From contig NZ_CP045434.1 in NCBI RefSeq assembly GCF_009363895.1, forward strand, positions 1,116,001-1,180,000: a DNA stretch of 64,000 nucleotides, written 5' to 3'. Source of the DNA: Sphingomonas ginsengisoli An et al. 2013 (GTDB lineage Bacteria; Pseudomonadota; Alphaproteobacteria; Sphingomonadales; Sphingomonadaceae). The notes below the pieces were generated by a model. It made no database searches, was not told the DNA's origin, and saw only the letters and a list, made by a program, of their open reading frames with translations. A program made the position numbers and the translations under genes. Below are positions 54,101 to 62,910 of the stretch, one piece after another (position 1 is the stretch's first letter; each line of letters starts with the position of its first letter).

Positions 54101-54368
54101 CGGTGCGTTCGCCCGCGTTGGCCGGGGTCGGCGGGGCGGACTCGCCGGGAAGCGAATCGCTCGCGGGATAGAAGAGCACCAACGCCTCGGGCGCGGCGGC
54201 GGCGACCATCCGCTGAAGGTCGCGCCCGACTACCTCGTCGGCGGCGAGGTAGATGAGTTCATGCTGCGAAACCGCGTCGAGCAGCGCGGCGGCAGTCTTT
54301 TCGGTGGTCGGGGCGGGCGAAGGCGACTCAAGGGAAGCGCTGGTGCGCTCGACAGAAAGTTGGGACAC
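51195..54368 (-). CDS. mfd: Transcription-repair coupling factor, Mfd-like (short, divergent)
   Basis: 1057 residues, shorter than the ~1150 usual for Mfd. The N-terminal UvrB-like module is present but poorly conserved. The RNA polymerase-interacting domain (about 405-480) has [19 protein letters not shown] and [14 protein letters not shown]. The RecG-like motor has [38 protein letters not shown], and [43 protein letters not shown] C-terminal domain follows. Mfd removes stalled polymerase and recruits repair. Sphingomonads may carry another mfd gene, so this could be a paralogue. Confidence 0.85.
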   Translation of the reverse strand: [1057 protein letters not shown]

Positions 54369-54465
54369 CCAAGCCGAACCCGCGGCACCCGGACGCGTTC
54401 CGACGGTCCGCTTGACAATCGGCGCCGCGACATGGCCTTCTCAAGTCCTTCCCGGGGGGCTCGAG

Positions 54466-55536
54466 ATGATGCGACGCCTGTGGCCTTGGCTGGCGATCCT
54501 GCTCGCGCTTTGCGCGGGGCCGGGCGCGACGCAAACGCCCGCCCCGGCCCCCGCCCGGATCATCGCGGTCGGCGACCTTCATGGCGACTATGACGCATGG
54601 ACCGCGATCGCCCGTGCCGCCGGGCTGATCGACGCACGCGGCCGCTGGGCCGGCGGGACGACCGTGCTGGTGCAGACCGGGGACATGGTCGACCGCGAGC
54701 CCGACAGCCGCAAGATCATGGACCAATTGATGCGCCTCGAGCGCGAGGCGCCGCGCCGGGGCGGGCGGGTGATCGTGCTCACCGGCAATCATGAGGCGAT
54801 GAACGTCACCGGCGACCTGCGTTACGTGACGCCCGGCGAATATGCCGCGTTCGTCACTCCCGACAGCGCACGCCTGCGCGACCTGCTATTCGCCCAACAG
54901 GGCGTCGCCTTCGCCACCCGTATCGGGGCAGCCGCGAAGGGGCTGACCCCGGCGCAGTTGCGGGCGCAATTCGAAGCGGAGACGCCGCTCGGCCTCGTCG
55001 AACATCAGCTCGCCTTTGACCCGGCAAAGGGCACCTATGGCAAGTGGATCGCCGCCAATCCCGTGATCGTGAAGCTTGGCGACACGCTGTTCGTCCATGG
55101 TGGTCTGAGCGCCGAATATTCGGCGCGGACGCTCGATGCGCTCAACGCCCAGGCCCGCACCGAACTGCTCGCGAAGTCGCAAGATGAAAAGGCGCTGATC
55201 AACGACCCGCTCGGGCCGTTATGGTACCGCGGCCTCGTCACCCGGGCGCCCGAGCCGGGCGCGCCGCAAGCGACGGTGGCCGCCGCCGCTTCCCGCCCGA
55301 GCATCGCCGACGACCTGACGCAAGTGCTCGCCGCCACCGGTGCCAAGCGGATCGTCGTCGGGCATACGCCGAGCCTCAAGGGCATCATCGTCGACCAGGA
55401 CGGTCGGCTGGTCCGGATCGATAGCGGCAACAGCCGTTACTACGGCGGCCCCCTCACCTATCTCGAAATCCTCGGTGATCGGCTGGCGCCGCACACAGTC
55501 CCGCGTCCCTTGCCCACTCCAGCAAAGGCCCGCTGA
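54466..55536 (+). CDS. Secreted metallophosphoesterase
   Basis: About 356 residues from the ATG at 54466 (a longer frame to 54253 overlaps the Mfd gene and lacks support). Signal peptide (LWPWLAILLALCAGPGATQT). Calcineurin-like motifs are visible in order: AVGDLHGDYDAW, VLVQTGDMVDRE, LTGNHEAMN, VHGG and VVGHTPSLKG. It probably hydrolyses phosphoesters in the periplasm. It is divergent from mfd and overlaps the next gene's start by one base (TGATG). Confidence 0.88.
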   Translation: MMRRLWPWLAILLALCAGPGATQTPAPAPARIIAVGDLHGDYDAWTAIARAAGLIDARGRWAGGTTVLVQTGDMVDREPDSRKIMDQLMRLEREAPRRGGRVIVLTGNHEAMNVTGDLRYVTPGEYAAFVTPDSARLRDLLFAQQGVAFATRIGAAAKGLTPAQLRAQFEAETPLGLVEHQLAFDPAKGTYGKWIAANPVIVKLGDTLFVHGGLSAEYSARTLDALNAQARTELLAKSQDEKALINDPLGPLWYRGLVTRAPEPGAPQATVAAAASRPSIADDLTQVLAATGAKRIVVGHTPSLKGIIVDQDGRLVRIDSGNSRYYGGPLTYLEILGDRLAPHTVPRPLPTPAKAR

Positions 55537-56564
55537 TGCCTCGCCACCTTCGAACGGTCACTTTCGGCGCCATCCTCGCGACCGCCGCCGCCGCGCACGC
55601 CGGGCCCGCGACCCCGCTGTTCAGCAGCGAGGAGCCGATCACCATCACCGTCTCGGCGCCGATCGCGCAGCTGACAAGCGACCGCGACGAGACCAACAAG
55701 CGCGACGGCACGCTCACCGTCGGCGGTGAGACGTTGCCCATCCGCCTCAACCCGCGCGGGATCACCCGGCGCGAGGCCGATGTCTGCGATTTCCCGCCGC
55801 TGCGAGTCGAATTTACCAGCAAGCCAAAGTCGGGCCTGTTCGCGGGGCAGAAGAGCCTCAAGCTCATCACCCATTGCCGCAACTCGCCGAGCCACCAGCA
55901 ATATGTGCTGCTCGAGGCGGCCGCCTATCGGATGTACAATGTGCTGACCCCGCTCAGCTTTCGGACGCGGCTCGCCAATGTCACCTACACCAACCCGCAA
56001 GGTAGGCCGGTCGTCACCCGGGTGGGCTTCTTCCTCGAAGACCTCGACGACGTCGCCCGCCGCAACGACCTGAAGAAGGTGCACGAGGGCGACCGCGTCC
56101 CGCTCGAGCGGCTGTCGGCAGCCGACGGCGGGCGGTTCGCCTTGTTCGAATATTTCATTTCCAACCTCGACTGGTCGATGCGCGCCGCGCCGAAGGGCGA
56201 GCCGTGCTGCCACAACGGGCGGCTGCTGCAGTCGCCTGCCGGCGGCGCTTATGTCCCGGTGCCCTACGACTTCGACTTCTCGGGATTGGTCAACGCGCCC
56301 TACGCGACCCCGCCCGCCGGCGTGCCGGTGAGCAGTGTGCGCTCGCGGCTCTACCGCGGCTATTGCGTCCACAACCGCACTGCGCTCGCTGCGGCCGCAG
56401 ACATACGCAGCAAGCGGGCGCAACTGCTGCAGGCGTTGAACTCGACTCCCGGGCTGTTGCCCGCGACCGCGCAGCGCGCCGCCGCCTTCCTCGACCCGAT
56501 GTGGACGCAATTCGCCACCGACCACTCGGTGCAGTCGAGCATCCTCGCGCGGTGCGTGAACTAG
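55536..56564 (+). CDS. Secreted CotH-like protein
   Basis: 342 residues, signal peptide (MPRHLRTVTFGAILATAAAAHAG). Segments such as LTVGGETLPIRLNPRGITRREADVCDFPPLRVEF, KLITHCRN and a later LFEYFISNLDWS resemble CotH-type atypical kinases and related spore-coat-like proteins, with a PYDFDFSG stretch that could serve as a metal-binding DFD. It starts one base inside the metallophosphoesterase stop, so the two are coupled. In other bacteria CotH-like, DUF4956 and polyphosphate-related genes cluster; here DUF4956 and ppk2 follow on the other strand. Confidence 0.6.
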   Translation: MPRHLRTVTFGAILATAAAAHAGPATPLFSSEEPITITVSAPIAQLTSDRDETNKRDGTLTVGGETLPIRLNPRGITRREADVCDFPPLRVEFTSKPKSGLFAGQKSLKLITHCRNSPSHQQYVLLEAAAYRMYNVLTPLSFRTRLANVTYTNPQGRPVVTRVGFFLEDLDDVARRNDLKKVHEGDRVPLERLSAADGGRFALFEYFISNLDWSMRAAPKGEPCCHNGRLLQSPAGGAYVPVPYDFDFSGLVNAPYATPPAGVPVSSVRSRLYRGYCVHNRTALAAAADIRSKRAQLLQALNSTPGLLPATAQRAAAFLDPMWTQFATDHSVQSSILARCVN

Positions 56565-57253
56565 AAAGGCTTGCTGAGGTCGCTGCTTGACTCGGCTGGC
56601 GCGGTCTTCGCCCCGCGCACGCCGGGGGTGAAGTCGCTCATGTAGCGCTTCATGCCTTCGCGCTCGCCATATTCGGTCAGCCACAGCAGCACGAAGCTGA
56701 CGCAGAAGGTCAGGCTCATCACGTAGGACAGTTCGGCCGCGCCGGTGCCCGCGGCGAGCCCGATGCCGACGCTCAACAGGATGTAGAGCGCGTCGCCCGA
56801 GCTCTTGAGGCTGTTCTTGAACCGCACCGCGCCAGCGATTCCGCCGAGCGCGAAGGCGAGGCTGAGGCTGTTCTGGACGATGATCACGATCGAGGTGACG
56901 GTGATCGGCAGGACCAGGATCGTGCTGATCAACGACTGGTCATATTCGGCCTCGTTGCGGGTCGCCATGTAGACCCAGCTCACCGGCCAGGACGACAGGA
57001 ACGACGCCAGCACCGCCGCAAGCATCCAGCCGATGCTGCCGCCGATGGTAGCAACATGGTCGTAGCTGCCCTTGGCAACCGGCTTGATGGCGTTGGCGCC
57101 GCTTGCCCCAGTCGGCTGGGTGATGAGATGCTGGGCGCTGCCGATCGGCAGCATCGTCTGCAGGCCGGGATAGCGGGTTAGCAGGAACCAGGCGATCAGC
57201 GCGAGCGCGCCGAAATAGATGAGCAGAGTGATGGACAGCCGGACAGCGCGCAT
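56561..57253 (-). CDS. DUF4956 membrane protein
   Basis: 230 residues with about four transmembrane helices (SITLLIYFGALALIAWFLL, IGWMLAAVLASFLSSWPVSWVYM, LISTILVLPITVTSIVIIV, ALYILLSVGIGLAAGTGAAELSYVMSLTFCVSFVLLWL) and the central motif GGIAGAVRFKNSLKSSGDALYIL typical of DUF4956. Function is unknown, but the family is often found with CotH-like and polyphosphate polymerase genes. It converges with the CotH-like gene, overlapping by 4 nt at the stops. Confidence 0.82.
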   Translation of the reverse strand: MRAVRLSITLLIYFGALALIAWFLLTRYPGLQTMLPIGSAQHLITQPTGASGANAIKPVAKGSYDHVATIGGSIGWMLAAVLASFLSSWPVSWVYMATRNEAEYDQSLISTILVLPITVTSIVIIVQNSLSLAFALGGIAGAVRFKNSLKSSGDALYILLSVGIGLAAGTGAAELSYVMSLTFCVSFVLLWLTEYGEREGMKRYMSDFTPGVRGAKTAPAESSSDLSKPF

Positions 57254-57310
57254 CTCGTTCCCCCGATCGAGCTGGCGCGAAGCTTGGCGCGCAAGGCGCG
57301 CTTTGCCAAG

Positions 57311-58120
57311 CTATTCCGGATCGATCAGTGAGACCTTCACCGGCTTGATCGGCTTCAACACCTTGTAGCTTTCCTTGATCGGCTCACCCGGCAGCGGCGG
57401 CCAGTCGACGACCGGCAGCGGCAGCTTGGTGTCGGGCAGCCGATCAAGCAGGTCGCGGATCAGCGTCAGTCGGCCCAGCCCCTGATTGTTGAAGTCGACC
57501 AGCGTCCACGGCGCGTGCTTGCTGTCGGTCTTCTTGAGCATCCGCTCGCGCGCGGCGGTATAATCGTCGTAATGCTGGCGCGCCGAAAGGTCGATTGGCG
57601 ACAGCTTCCAGCGCTTGAGCGGGTTTTCGAGCCGCTCGCGGAAGCGCTTTTCCTGCTTCTCCTGGTCGCAGCACAGCCAATATTTGAAGAGCAGGATGCC
57701 GTCGTCGATCAGCATCTGCTCGAACGCCGGCACCTCGGCGAGGAAACGATCGACCTGCTCGTCGGTGGCGAAGCCCATCACCTTTTCGACGCCGGCGCGA
57801 TTGTACCAGCTGCGGTCGAACAGCACGATCTCGCCCTCGCCCGGCAGGTGCGGGACGTAGCGCTGGAAATACCATTGGGTCTTTTCGCGGTCGGTCGGGG
57901 CGCTCAGCGCGACCACCCGGCATTGGCGCGGATTGAGCGGCCGCTGCACCGCCTGGATGGCGCCGCCCTTGCCGGCGGTGTCGCGCCCCTCGAACAAGAC
58001 CAGCACGCGCTGCTTGGTCTCGGACACCCAGCGCGCCATGTCGCCAAGCTCTTCCAGCAGCGGCTGGAGGTTGGCTTCATATTCCTCGGCGCTGAGCTTG
58101 CGCAGCCTCTTCTTTGCCAT
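57311..58120 (-). CDS. ppk2: Polyphosphate kinase 2 (PPK2)
   Basis: 269 residues from the ATG at 58120; the longer frame to 58900 is a shadow of the adjoining flavoprotein. Motifs are Walker A FEGRDTAGKGG, ALSAPTDREKTQWYFQRYVPHLP, Walker B VLFDRSWYNRAGVEKVMGF, and a lid region FRERLENPLKRWKLSPID. PPK2 transfers phosphate between polyphosphate and nucleotides; this is the one-domain class I type that makes NTP from NDP, or the reverse. It is near the DUF4956 and CotH-like genes. Confidence 0.93.
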   Translation of the reverse strand: MAKKRLRKLSAEEYEANLQPLLEELGDMARWVSETKQRVLVLFEGRDTAGKGGAIQAVQRPLNPRQCRVVALSAPTDREKTQWYFQRYVPHLPGEGEIVLFDRSWYNRAGVEKVMGFATDEQVDRFLAEVPAFEQMLIDDGILLFKYWLCCDQEKQEKRFRERLENPLKRWKLSPIDLSARQHYDDYTAARERMLKKTDSKHAPWTLVDFNNQGLGRLTLIRDLLDRLPDTKLPLPVVDWPPLPGEPIKESYKVLKPIKPVKVSLIDPE

Positions 58121-58158
58121 GGCAGGGTGGTGCCAGCCCGCGCCGGCCAAGGCAATCG

Positions 58159-59571
58159 TCAGCCGACCAGCTTGCCCGGGTTGAAGATACCGTGGGGGTC
58201 GAGCGCCTGCTTGGTCGCCCGCAGCGCGAACATCCGCGCCGGGGAGCTGAGCCGGGCGAGCTCCTCGCGCTTCATCTGGCCGATGCCATGCTCGGCGGAG
58301 AGCGAGCCGCCGGCGGCGGTGACGAGATCGTGGACGAGCCGCGTCGCGGCCGGCCCGTCGCGCTCCAGCCAGCGGTCGCCATCCTGCGCTGGCGCGCGGA
58401 CGTGGAAGTGGACATTGCCGTCGCCGAGATGGCCGAAGCCCGACGCATGGGTGCCGGGACACGCCCGCTCCACCGTTGCCGCCGCCTCGACCATGAAGCG
58501 CGGCATCGCCGCGACCGGGACCGAGATGTCGTGCTGCAGCGCCGGCCCCGCGCGTTTCTCGGCCTCCGAAATGCTGTGGCGGATGCGCCAGAAGGCCTCG
58601 GCCTGGGCCTCGCTGGTGGCGAGCGCCGCATCGTCGAGCAGATGCGCCGCCAGCGCGTCCGAAAGCAGTCGCTCGAGCAGGGCGGCCGGCGGTTCGGCAT
58701 GGTCGGCGGTGGCGGTCGCCTCGATCAGGGCGTGCCAGGCGTGGCGGCCGCCAAGCGGTGCGCGCGTGTCGGGAATGAAGCGCAGCACGCGTTCGAGGCT
58801 GTCCTGCGGCAGGATCTCGAACCCTTCGACTGTCGCGGTCCGCGCGTCGAGGAAGCGGAGGAGGTCGAGCCCCTGTTGTGGGCTCGCGAGGCCGACCCAC
58901 GCCACCGCGCGCTCGCGCACGGCCGGGACCAGGTGGACCGCGACCGCGGTGACGATGCCGAGCGTGCCTTCGGCGCCGATCAGCAGCTGGTCGATCGCAT
59001 AGCCGCGATTGTCCTTCTTGAGCCCGGCTAGGCCGTCGTGGACCAGCCCGCCGCTCAGCACCGCCTCGACCCCGCCGACCAGCCGCCGCATGGTGCCGAA
59101 GCGGAGTACCTGCGTGCCGCCGGCATTGGTTGAGGCGAGCCCGCCCAGCGTCGCACTGCCGCGCGCGCCGAGGTCGAGCGGCAAGCGCTGGCCCTCCGCC
59201 GCGGCGGCGGCCTGGAGGTCGGCGAGGATCACCCCCGCCTCGACGATTGCCTGGCCTTCACCGAGATGGCGGATGCGGTTCATTCGCCGCAGCGACAGAA
59301 TGACCGCGGCGCCGCTCTCGTCGGGGGTCGCGCCGCCAACCATCGAGGTATTGCCGCCCTGGGGCACCAGCGCGACTCCATGCTGTTCGGCGAGGCGGAC
59401 GATCTCGGCGACCTCGTCGGTGGTCGTCGGCTGGAGCAGACCCGCCGCCCGCCCGGTCCAGCGGCCGCGCCAATCGGTCAGCCAGGGCTCAAGATTGGCG
59501 GGCTCTGTCACCACCGCGCGCGCGTCGAGACGGGCGCGGGCTGCCTCGATCATCTGCTCCGCCGCGGTCAT
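58159..59571 (-). CDS. GlcD-type FAD-linked oxidoreductase
   Basis: About 470 residues from the ATG at 59571 (59583 also possible). FAD-binding PCMH domain with VPQGGNTSMVGGATPDESG, LGARGSATLGGLASTNAGGTQVLRFG and LLIGAEGTLGIVTAV; C-terminal domain with FGHLGDGNVHFHV and LSAEHGIGQMKREEL, including the His residues that bind metal in D-lactate or D-2-hydroxyglutarate dehydrogenases. It oxidises a 2-hydroxy acid; the exact substrate cannot be read from sequence. It is divergent from folA. Confidence 0.88.
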   Translation of the reverse strand: MTAAEQMIEAARARLDARAVVTEPANLEPWLTDWRGRWTGRAAGLLQPTTTDEVAEIVRLAEQHGVALVPQGGNTSMVGGATPDESGAAVILSLRRMNRIRHLGEGQAIVEAGVILADLQAAAAAEGQRLPLDLGARGSATLGGLASTNAGGTQVLRFGTMRRLVGGVEAVLSGGLVHDGLAGLKKDNRGYAIDQLLIGAEGTLGIVTAVAVHLVPAVRERAVAWVGLASPQQGLDLLRFLDARTATVEGFEILPQDSLERVLRFIPDTRAPLGGRHAWHALIEATATADHAEPPAALLERLLSDALAAHLLDDAALATSEAQAEAFWRIRHSISEAEKRAGPALQHDISVPVAAMPRFMVEAAATVERACPGTHASGFGHLGDGNVHFHVRAPAQDGDRWLERDGPAATRLVHDLVTAAGGSLSAEHGIGQMKREELARLSSPARMFALRATKQALDPHGIFNPGKLVG

Positions 59572-59624
59572 GCGCCCGCACATAAGCGCTTGCCTGACCG
59601 AGAGCGAGCGGCAAGGTCGCGGGC

Positions 59625-60128
59625 ATGAACGATGCTGCCCGTCCGCCCCTGACCCTGATCGTCGCGCGCGCGCAAAATGGCGTCATCGGGCGCGACGGCG
59701 CGCTGCCCTGGCATCTCCCCGCCGACCTCAAGCGGTTCAAGGCGCTGACCATGGGGACGGCGATGCTGATGGGCCGCAAGACCTTCGACAGCCTGCCGGG
59801 CGTGCTGCCCGGCCGGCGGCACCTGGTGCTCACGCGCGATACGCAGTGGCAGGCGCCGGGCGCCGAGGTGGTTCATTCGGTGGAGGAAGCGATCGCTGCT
59901 GCCGCCGGCGCACCAGTGAGCGTGATCGGCGGCGCCGAAATCTTCGCGCTGACGCTGCCGAGTGCGACCCGCATCGAGCTGACCGAGGTGCTGGCCGACA
60001 TCGCTGGCGACACCATCATGCCCGATCCGCGCGCAGAAGGCGGTTGGCGGGAGGTAGGACGCGAGAAGCATCCGGCGGAGGGCGAGCGGCCCGCCTTCGC
60101 CTTCGTCACGCTCTATCGCGCGCCTTAA
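59625..60128 (+). CDS. folA: Dihydrofolate reductase
   Basis: 167 residues. The features are IVARAQNGVIGRDGALPWHLPADLKRFKALTMG (with the catalytic Asp of PADLKRFK), MGRKTFDSLPGVLPGRRHLVLTR, and SVIGGAEIFALTLP. It reduces dihydrofolate with NADPH for thymidylate and purine synthesis. It is divergent from the flavoprotein gene and converges with adk, the two stop codons overlapping. Confidence 0.95.
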   Translation: MNDAARPPLTLIVARAQNGVIGRDGALPWHLPADLKRFKALTMGTAMLMGRKTFDSLPGVLPGRRHLVLTRDTQWQAPGAEVVHSVEEAIAAAAGAPVSVIGGAEIFALTLPSATRIELTEVLADIAGDTIMPDPRAEGGWREVGREKHPAEGERPAFAFVTLYRAP

Positions 60129-60769
60129 GTGTCAAGGATGGCGTCGATCTGCCGCGCGACGTCGTCGACGCTGGCCATGCCGTCGACCCGCCGCACCAGT
60201 CCCTTGTCCTCATAATACGGTAGGATCGGCGCGGTCTTGGCGCGATATTCGGCCATCCGCGTGCGGACGGTCTGCTCATTGTCGTCGGGCCGCCGCTTGA
60301 ACTCGTGGTGGCCGCAGACGTCGCAAGTGCCCTCGACCTGCGGCTGCTTGAAGCGGTCGTGGTAGCTGGCGCCGCAATTGGCGCAGGTGAAGCGGCCGGT
60401 GATGCGCTCGACCAGCGCTTCCTCGTCGACCTCAAGCTCGATCACATAGTCGAGCTTGCGGCCGCGCTGGGCGAGCAGGATTTCGAGCGCTTCGGCCTGA
60501 TGGCCGGTCCGCGGGAAGCCGTCGAAGATCGCGCCCTTGTCGGCGGTCTCGTCGAGCCGCTCGCCAATCAGCGCGGAGACGATTGCGTCGCTGACCAGCT
60601 CGCCCGCTTCCATCACGGCCTTGGCTTTCAGTCCGACTGGCGTGCCGGCCTTGACCGCCGCACGCAGCATGTCGCCGGTCGACATCTGGATCATGCCGCG
60701 CTCGCGCTCGAGCCGCTGGGCCTGGGTGCCCTTGCCCGCGCCCGGCGGCCCAAGAAGGATGATATTCAC
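60125..60769 (-). CDS. adk: Adenylate kinase
   Basis: 214 residues from the GTG at 60769 (MNIILLGPPGAGKGTQA); the upstream extension to 60886 lacks similarity. It has the P-loop, MIQMSTGDMLRAAV, FDGFPRT, and a zinc-type LID with CANC and CDVC cysteine pairs, so it is the long form with a structural zinc. It converts ATP + AMP to 2 ADP. It is the last gene of the secY-adk end of the spc-type operon. Confidence 0.96.
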   Translation of the reverse strand: MNIILLGPPGAGKGTQAQRLERERGMIQMSTGDMLRAAVKAGTPVGLKAKAVMEAGELVSDAIVSALIGERLDETADKGAIFDGFPRTGHQAEALEILLAQRGRKLDYVIELEVDEEALVERITGRFTCANCGASYHDRFKQPQVEGTCDVCGHHEFKRRPDDNEQTVRTRMAEYRAKTAPILPYYEDKGLVRRVDGMASVDDVARQIDAILDT

Positions 60770-60830
60770 GCCCAACGCTCCCGCCTGTTCAGCGCCCAAG
60801 TCACCAGACCGTCCCCCACGATGCAAGCGG

Positions 60831-62201
60831 TCAGCGGCGCGCTGCCCGCGCCCCCTTGAGCTTGGCCTTCTTGATGAGGTCGCCATATTGATGCGCGATC
60901 AGGTGGCTCTGGATCTGGCTGACCGTATCCATCGTCACGTTGACCACGATCAGCAGGCTCGTCCCGCCGAGGTAGAACGGGATGCCGAGCTGGGTGAACA
61001 TGATCTCCGGCACCAGGCAGATGATCACCAGGTAAGCCGCGCCGAGCACGGTCAGGCGGTTGAGCAGGCGGTCGAAATATTCTTCCGTCGCCTTGCCCGG
61101 CCGAACGCCCGGGATGAAGCCGCCGTTGCGCTTGAGGTTCTCGGCGGTCTCTTCCGAATTGAACTGCACCGCGGTGTAGAAGAAGCAGAAGAAGACGATG
61201 CCCAGCCCGTAGAGGGTCATGAAGATCGGGCTGCCGTGCTGCAGGTAGGTCGACAGCGTGATCAGGAAGTCGCTGCCGCCCGAGCCCGCCGTGCGCGCGC
61301 CGGCCATCTGGATGACGGTCAGCGGCATCAGCAGCAGCGAGCTGGCGAAGATCGGCGGAATCACGCCCGCGGTGTTGATCTTGATCGGCAGGTGGCTGCG
61401 CTCCTGGCTCATCATGCCCCGCGCGGTGGCGCGCTTGGGATATTGGATGAGGACGCGGCGCTGGGCCCGCTCCATGAAGCAGATGAAGAGGATGAGGCCA
61501 ACGACGAGAGCGATCACCAGGATGATCACGATCGGGTCCATCGTCCCCGCGCGGCCGCCTTCGAGCAGCTGGGCGAGGTGGGTCGGCAGCGAGGCGACGA
61601 TGCCGGCCATGATGATCAGCGACACGCCGTTGCCGATCCCGCGGCTGGTGATCTGCTCACCGATCCACATCAGGAAGAGGGTGCCGCCGATCAGGCTGAC
61701 AGTCGCGGCGACGCGGAAGGTGATACCCGGCTGGACCACCGCAGCGATGTTCTGCGTCTGACCGAGGCCCTCGAGCCCGACCGCGATGAAATAGCCCTGC
61801 ACCATCGTCAGCAGGACGGTCAGGTAGCGGGTGTACTGGTTGAGGCGCTTGCGCCCGGTCTCACCCTCCTTCTTGAGGGCCATCCACGGCGGATACATGG
61901 TCGCGGCAAGCTGCACGACGATCGAAGCGGTGATGTAGGGCATGACGCCGAGCGCGATGATGCTCATCCGCTGCAGGCTGCCGCCCGAGAAGGTGTTGAA
62001 GAAGTCGAGCACGCCGCCCTGCTGGGTCTTGAACAGCTCGGCCATGGCGCGGGGGTCGATCCCCGGCATCGGCACGTGGCTGAGCAGACGGAAGAGGATC
62101 AGCGCCCCCACCGTGAACCAGATGCGCTTCTTGAGCTCGGTCGCCCGGCTGAAGTTCGAGAACGTAATGCTGGAAGCCAGGCGTTCGGCTGCGGATGCCA
62201 T
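60831..62201 (-). CDS. secY: SecY preprotein translocase subunit
   Basis: 456 residues with about ten transmembrane helices. Typical parts are LSHVPMPGIDPRAM, FNTFSGGSLQRMSIIALGVMPYITASIVVQL, GQLAS-like plug region NTFSGG, MWIGEQITSRGIGNGVSLIIMAGIV, YPKRATARGMMSQERSHLPIKINTAGVIPPIFASSLLLMP, and GFIPGVRPGKATEEYFDRLLNRLT. It forms the channel of the Sec translocase. It lies between rplO and adk. Confidence 0.97.
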   Translation of the reverse strand: MASAAERLASSITFSNFSRATELKKRIWFTVGALILFRLLSHVPMPGIDPRAMAELFKTQQGGVLDFFNTFSGGSLQRMSIIALGVMPYITASIVVQLAATMYPPWMALKKEGETGRKRLNQYTRYLTVLLTMVQGYFIAVGLEGLGQTQNIAAVVQPGITFRVAATVSLIGGTLFLMWIGEQITSRGIGNGVSLIIMAGIVASLPTHLAQLLEGGRAGTMDPIVIILVIALVVGLILFICFMERAQRRVLIQYPKRATARGMMSQERSHLPIKINTAGVIPPIFASSLLLMPLTVIQMAGARTAGSGGSDFLITLSTYLQHGSPIFMTLYGLGIVFFCFFYTAVQFNSEETAENLKRNGGFIPGVRPGKATEEYFDRLLNRLTVLGAAYLVIICLVPEIMFTQLGIPFYLGGTSLLIVVNVTMDTVSQIQSHLIAHQYGDLIKKAKLKGARAARR

Positions 62202-62301
62202 TCGAAGTCCTTAAGGAAACAAGGCGGCGGATGGCTCATCAGCCCCCCGCCGCCTCATATAGTCTCGTTACCGCGCTTGAGAAGCGCTGGCGCGAGGCGG
62301 C

Positions 62302-62847
62302 TTACTTGCCGGACTTCGCGGCCTTGCTGGCAATGCGCGCCTCTCGCGCCTTGCCCTTCTTGGCAGCAGCGAGTTCGGCCGGAACCTTGCGCTCGATCAG
62401 CTCGACGCTGCCGCCGGCCTGTTCGATCGCCTCACGCGCGCCCTTGGACACGCCGGCGACCTTGAGCGCCAGCTTGGCCTTGAGCTCACCCTTGCCGAGG
62501 ATGCGAACGCCGTCCTTGCCGCCGCGCGCGATACCCGCGGCCTTCAAGGCGTCGTGGTCGATCGTGCCGTCGGTCTTGAGCGTGCCGGCATCGACCAGCT
62601 TCTGGATCGCGCCGAGGTTCACTTCGGCATAGTCACGCGCGAAGATGTTGTTGAAGCCGCGCTTCGGGATCCGCATGTGGAGCGGCATCTGGCCACCTTC
62701 GAAGCCGAAGATGCTGACGCCCGAGCGGCTGGTCTGGCCCTTCTGGCCGCGGCCCGAGGTCTTGCCCTTGCCCGAGCCGATGCCCCGGCCGACCCGCATG
62801 CGGGACTTGCGGGCGCCTTCGTTGTCGCGGAGTTCGTTCAGTTTCAT
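62302..62847 (-). CDS. rplO: Ribosomal protein L15
   Basis: 181 residues; starts [38 protein letters not shown], followed by [20 protein letters not shown]. The C-terminus is longer than in E. coli (a Lys/Ala-rich tail), as usual in sphingomonads. A 50S assembly protein, in the expected place between rpmD and secY. Confidence 0.97.
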   Translation of the reverse strand: MKLNELRDNEGARKSRMRVGRGIGSGKGKTSGRGQKGQTSRSGVSIFGFEGGQMPLHMRIPKRGFNNIFARDYAEVNLGAIQKLVDAGTLKTDGTIDHDALKAAGIARGGKDGVRILGKGELKAKLALKVAGVSKGAREAIEQAGGSVELIERKVPAELAAAKKGKAREARIASKAAKSGK

Positions 62848-62910
62848 GTCAGTGCACTCGCTTTCGCTTTTGTCGCGCAGCCGGCCAACCCGCCGGCGGG
62901 GTCGTGAAGC

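Noticed and set aside
58121..58900. N-terminal extension of PPK2 to 58900
   Set aside because: The extension is Arg/Pro-rich antisense-like sequence overlapping the flavoprotein; PPK2 begins at MAKKRLRK.
57515..59002. A 495-codon plus-strand frame opposite ppk2 and the flavoprotein gene
   Set aside because: Both minus-strand genes have clear catalytic motifs; this frame has none.
60537..62465. A 642-codon plus-strand frame opposite secY and adk
   Set aside because: Shadow of secY/adk; His/Asp/Arg-rich with no domain.
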